Origin: Gemmatimonadota bacterium
GTDB lineage: Bacteria; Gemmatimonadota; Gemmatimonadetes; Longimicrobiales; Longimicrobiaceae
Direction of reading: 5' to 3'
NCBI GenBank assembly: GCA_019348265.1
Contig: JAHWJV010000117.1
Coordinates: 1 to 9,113, forward strand
Length of the DNA: 9,113 nt
Each line of letters starts with the position of its first letter. The stretch's first letter is position 1. The notes beneath the pieces are model-generated. The model was not told the DNA's origin and ran no database searches. It saw only the letters and a program-made list of their open reading frames with translations. The position numbers and the translations under genes were made by a program. Below, in pieces: positions 6,695-9,113 of the stretch.

Positions 6695-7396
6695 GTGAGA
6701 GAGACCGGTGATCTGATGACACGGCGGAAGGCACTGGCGCGAGTCGGCTACCTCCTGGGCGGTGCCCTCTCCGCCTCCACGGTGGCGGGGGTGCTGGCGG
6801 GGTGCTCTGCGCCGAGCGTCGCCAGCGCCCAGGTTTGGGTGCCGCGGACGTTGTCGCGAGAACAGAGCGAAATGGTGGCAGTCATGGGCGAGCTGATCAT
6901 CCCGCAGACGGACACGCCCGGCGCGCGGGCGGCTCGCGTCCACGAGTACATCGACGTGATGCTGACCGACTACTACTCGGCGGCCGAGCGGGCGCGGTTT
7001 CTCGCGGGGCTGGACCGGGCCGAGGCGCGCGCCCGCAGCACCTACGGCCGCCCCTTCCTGAAGGCCACGCCCGCGCAACAGCTCGAGCTGGTGCGGGCGC
7101 TGAGCGGGCAGGCGTACCGGGATCCAGCCCAGCACCCGCTGCCGCCCGCCGACCCCGTGCTCCAGGAGGGGGGTGAGAAGGTGCCCAGTGAGAACGAGCG
7201 CACGCGGCCGGTGGCGGAGACCCCCTGGGCGGCGGGCGACGTCGGGAGAGGCGCATTCTTCCGCACCCTGAAGGAGCTCGTGCTGGTCGGCTACTACACT
7301 TCCGAGGTCGGCGCGCGCGAGGAGTTGAAGGTGAACCCGATGGGCGTCTGGCTGCCGGACATCCCGTACAGCCAGGTCGGCCGGTCCTGGGCATAG
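6695..7396 (+). CDS. Gluconate 2-dehydrogenase subunit 3 family protein with Tat signal and lipobox
   Basis: This is the small (gamma-type) partner of a GMC-family FAD dehydrogenase. In known systems the small subunit carries the Tat signal, helps the catalytic subunit fold and takes it through the Tat translocase. Here a twin-arginine motif (TRRKALARVG, Arg10-Arg11) precedes a hydrophobic segment ending in VLAGC, so Cys37 could be lipidated or the site cleaved nearby. The mature domain, about residues 50-230, shows family features: LSREQSEMVAVMGELIIPQTDTPGA near its start, a helical middle, and FFRTLKELVLVGYYTSEVGA followed by a short tail (PMGVWLPDIPYSQVG). Its 233 residues suit the family. 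The start is GTG with a good ribosome binding site. The GMC catalytic gene starts 51 bases after its stop on the same strand, which is the expected gene order and strongly supports a shared complex. A cytochrome c subunit, if present, would be outside the window. Confidence 0.9.
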   Translation: MRETGDLMTRRKALARVGYLLGGALSASTVAGVLAGCSAPSVASAQVWVPRTLSREQSEMVAVMGELIIPQTDTPGARAARVHEYIDVMLTDYYSAAERARFLAGLDRAEARARSTYGRPFLKATPAQQLELVRALSGQAYRDPAQHPLPPADPVLQEGGEKVPSENERTRPVAETPWAAGDVGRGAFFRTLKELVLVGYYTSEVGAREELKVNPMGVWLPDIPYSQVGRSWA

Positions 7397-7447
7397 CGGA
7401 GCCGCTCGGCGCCCCCGCACTCCGCACCCCGTACTTTCCACGCATCC

Positions 7448-9113
7448 ATGATCTACCTGCAGCGCGAAGAATTCGATGCGATCGTCGTCGGCTCCGGAAT
7501 CAGCGGCGGTTGGGCCGCAAAGGAGCTGACCGAGAAGGGGCTGAAGACGCTCGTCCTGGAGCGCGGCCGGAACGTCGAGCACGGGCAGTACCCGACGGAG
7601 CACCGGCCGTCGTGGAACTTCCCCCTGCGCGAGCGTCGGCTCACGCCGGAGCAGGAGCCGAAGCACCCAATCCAGGGAGATTGCTCCGCGTTCCGCGAGG
7701 CTACGAAGCACTTCTTCATCGAGGACGCAAAGAACCCCTACGTCCAGGCGAAGCCATTCCAGTGGGTGCAGGGGGACCAGGTCGGCGGGAAGAGCCTTCT
7801 ATGGGGCCGTGGCTGCTACCGGATGAGCGACCTGGACTTCACGGCGAACCTTCAGGATGGTCACGGGGTGGACTGGCCCATCCGCTACGCCGATCTCGCG
7901 CCCTGGTACTCGTACGTGGAGCGCTTCGCGGGGATCAGCGGCAAGCGCGAGGGGATCGCGCACTTCCCCGACGGTGAGTTCCAGCCGGAGATGGAGATGA
8001 ACGCGGGCGAGAAGTTCGTGAAGGCCGGTCTGGAACGCGCCTACCCCGACCGCATCCTGGCGCACGGCCGCTTCGCGGTGCTGACCCGGGCCATCGGGGA
8101 CCGCCAGCCCTGTCACTACTGCGGTCCGTGCGAGCGGGGATGCAGCACCGGCTCCTACTTCTCCAGCCTCTCGTCCACACTGCCGGCCGCGCGCGCCACG
8201 GGCAACCTCACCCTGCGCCCGCACAGCCTCGCGCACTCGGTGATCTTCGACGAGCAGCGCGACCGCGCCTCCGGCGTCCGCTTCGTAGACACGCAGACGG
8301 GCGAGGTGCACGAGGTCTTCGCAAAGGTGATCTTCCTCTGCGCATCGACGATCGCCAGCACGCGCATGCTGCTGAACAGCAAGAGCCCACGCCACCCGAG
8401 AGGCCTCGGAGCCAACAATGGCGTGCTCGGCCGCTACCTCATGGACCACCATATGAGCCTCGGCGCGCGAGGCGAGGTTCCGGGGCTGCTGGACCGCTAC
8501 TACCAGGGGAACCGCCCTACCGGCGTGATCGTCCCGCGCTTCCGCAACGTGAAGGGCCCTGCCTCCGACGGGCTCCCCTTCGTGCGCGGTTACCACTGCG
8601 CTGGCGGCGCCGGCCGCTCCAGCTGGGGTCGGGGCGCGGGCCGACCCGAAATCGGCGCGGAATTGAAGAAGGTGCTGCACGACCCGGGCGCCTGGTCCAT
8701 GAGCCTTGGTCCCCAGGGCGAGTGCCTCCCGTACGACGACAACTTCATGGAACTGGCGGAGCAGACCGACCCCTGGGGAATCCCGGTGCCGCGCATCAGC
8801 GCGTACTGGCACGAGAACGAGATGCGCATGCGCGAGGACATGAAGGCGCAGGCGGCCGAGATGCTCGAGGCGGCGGGCTGCAAGAACGTGCGGATGTTCG
8901 ACAACCTCCCGCAGCTCACCGCCATGCCTGGATCGGGAATCCACGAGATGGGCACGGCGCGCATGGGGCGCGACCCGAAGACCAGCGTGCTCAACGCCTA
9001 CAACCGGATGTGGGACGCACCCAACGTGTTCGTCACCGATGGGGCATGCATGACCAGCGCGGGGAACCAGAACCCGAGCATCACCTACATGGCGCTGACG
9101 GCGCGGGCGGCGA
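7448..9113 (+). CDS. GMC family FAD oxidoreductase with four-Cys Fe-S-type motif (partial, right end cut)
   Basis: This is the catalytic subunit of a two- or three-part dehydrogenase that likely oxidises a sugar or polyol, with FAD as cofactor. The open frame gives 555 residues and runs off the right edge; judging by the family, only about ten residues are missing. The FAD site is at the N-terminus (FDAIVVGSGISGG, Gly15-x-Gly17-x-x-Gly20, with Glu38 ending the second strand). The GMC signature VGGKSLLWGRG is at about 112-121. The C-terminal domain has IHEMGTARMG with the presumed catalytic His499 and NQNPSITYMALT with Asn542, the usual His/Asn pair. Cys222, Cys225, Cys228 and Cys232 in CHYCGPCERGC form C-x2-C-x2-C-x3-C; FAD glucose dehydrogenases of this branch carry an Fe-S cluster, so electron exit through one is likely. 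There is no signal peptide, which fits piggyback Tat export with the gene upstream. The ATG is chosen because it places the FAD motif normally; no Shine-Dalgarno site is visible. Relatives with this partner include glucoside 3-dehydrogenases, but the substrate cannot be read from sequence. Confidence 0.92.
   Translation, partial: MIYLQREEFDAIVVGSGISGGWAAKELTEKGLKTLVLERGRNVEHGQYPTEHRPSWNFPLRERRLTPEQEPKHPIQGDCSAFREATKHFFIEDAKNPYVQAKPFQWVQGDQVGGKSLLWGRGCYRMSDLDFTANLQDGHGVDWPIRYADLAPWYSYVERFAGISGKREGIAHFPDGEFQPEMEMNAGEKFVKAGLERAYPDRILAHGRFAVLTRAIGDRQPCHYCGPCERGCSTGSYFSSLSSTLPAARATGNLTLRPHSLAHSVIFDEQRDRASGVRFVDTQTGEVHEVFAKVIFLCASTIASTRMLLNSKSPRHPRGLGANNGVLGRYLMDHHMSLGARGEVPGLLDRYYQGNRPTGVIVPRFRNVKGPASDGLPFVRGYHCAGGAGRSSWGRGAGRPEIGAELKKVLHDPGAWSMSLGPQGECLPYDDNFMELAEQTDPWGIPVPRISAYWHENEMRMREDMKAQAAEMLEAAGCKNVRMFDNLPQLTAMPGSGIHEMGTARMGRDPKTSVLNAYNRMWDAPNVFVTDGACMTSAGNQNPSITYMALTARAA

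Noticed and set aside
6554..8944. Long minus-strand open frames (6554-7711 and 7799-8944) under the subunit 3 and GMC genes
   Set aside because: They lack motifs and overlap clear plus-strand family members; high GC explains their length.

Overview
The window is a high-GC bacterial fragment that reads like a soil or sediment lineage, most plausibly Gemmatimonadota or a relative such as Acidobacteriota or the PVC group. This is inferred from the gene set (a large planctomycete-type membrane-bound dehydrogenase/HEAT protein, a GMC oxidoreductase paired with a Tat-exported gluconate 2-dehydrogenase subunit 3, and an exported RraA-like protein), from strong GC bias at third codon positions, and from weak or absent Shine-Dalgarno sites at most starts. 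No marker gene fixes the taxonomy.

Layout. Bases 1-475 are broken ground: a possible plus-strand open tail (3-188) and, on the minus strand (176-475), a fragment of the dimerisation domain of a pyridine nucleotide-disulphide oxidoreductase. This fragment abuts, head to head and with no spacer, a plus-strand 1116-residue open frame (476-3826). That frame holds a beta-propeller dehydrogenase domain, HEAT repeats, an inserted discoidin-like domain and a C-terminal cupredoxin. It has no signal peptide, so it appears to have lost its natural N-terminus at the seam near 470-500. A minus-strand lipoprotein rhamnogalacturonan lyase of the PL4 type (3862-5496) converges on it with 35 bases between the stops.

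A 218-base divergent intergenic region (5497-5714), with a perfect 6+6 inverted repeat, separates the lyase from a plus-strand series: a secreted RraA-like protein (5715-6605), a Tat-signal lipoprotein of the gluconate 2-dehydrogenase subunit 3 family (6695-7396), and a GMC oxidoreductase with a four-cysteine Fe-S-type motif (7448 to the right edge, last few residues missing).

How the genes may work together. Nearly every product is predicted to act outside the cytoplasm. The last two genes form a recognisable FAD dehydrogenase with its hitchhiker/chaperone subunit, likely passing electrons from a sugar or polyol to a cytochrome c encoded beyond the window. The lyase attacks the rhamnogalacturonan backbone of pectin. 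A shared role in oxidative breakdown of plant carbohydrate is plausible but inferred only from context. I see no RNA genes, CRISPR array, insertion sequence or phage gene. The most unusual point is the double-truncation seam at the left, which is either a real rearrangement or an assembly chimera.
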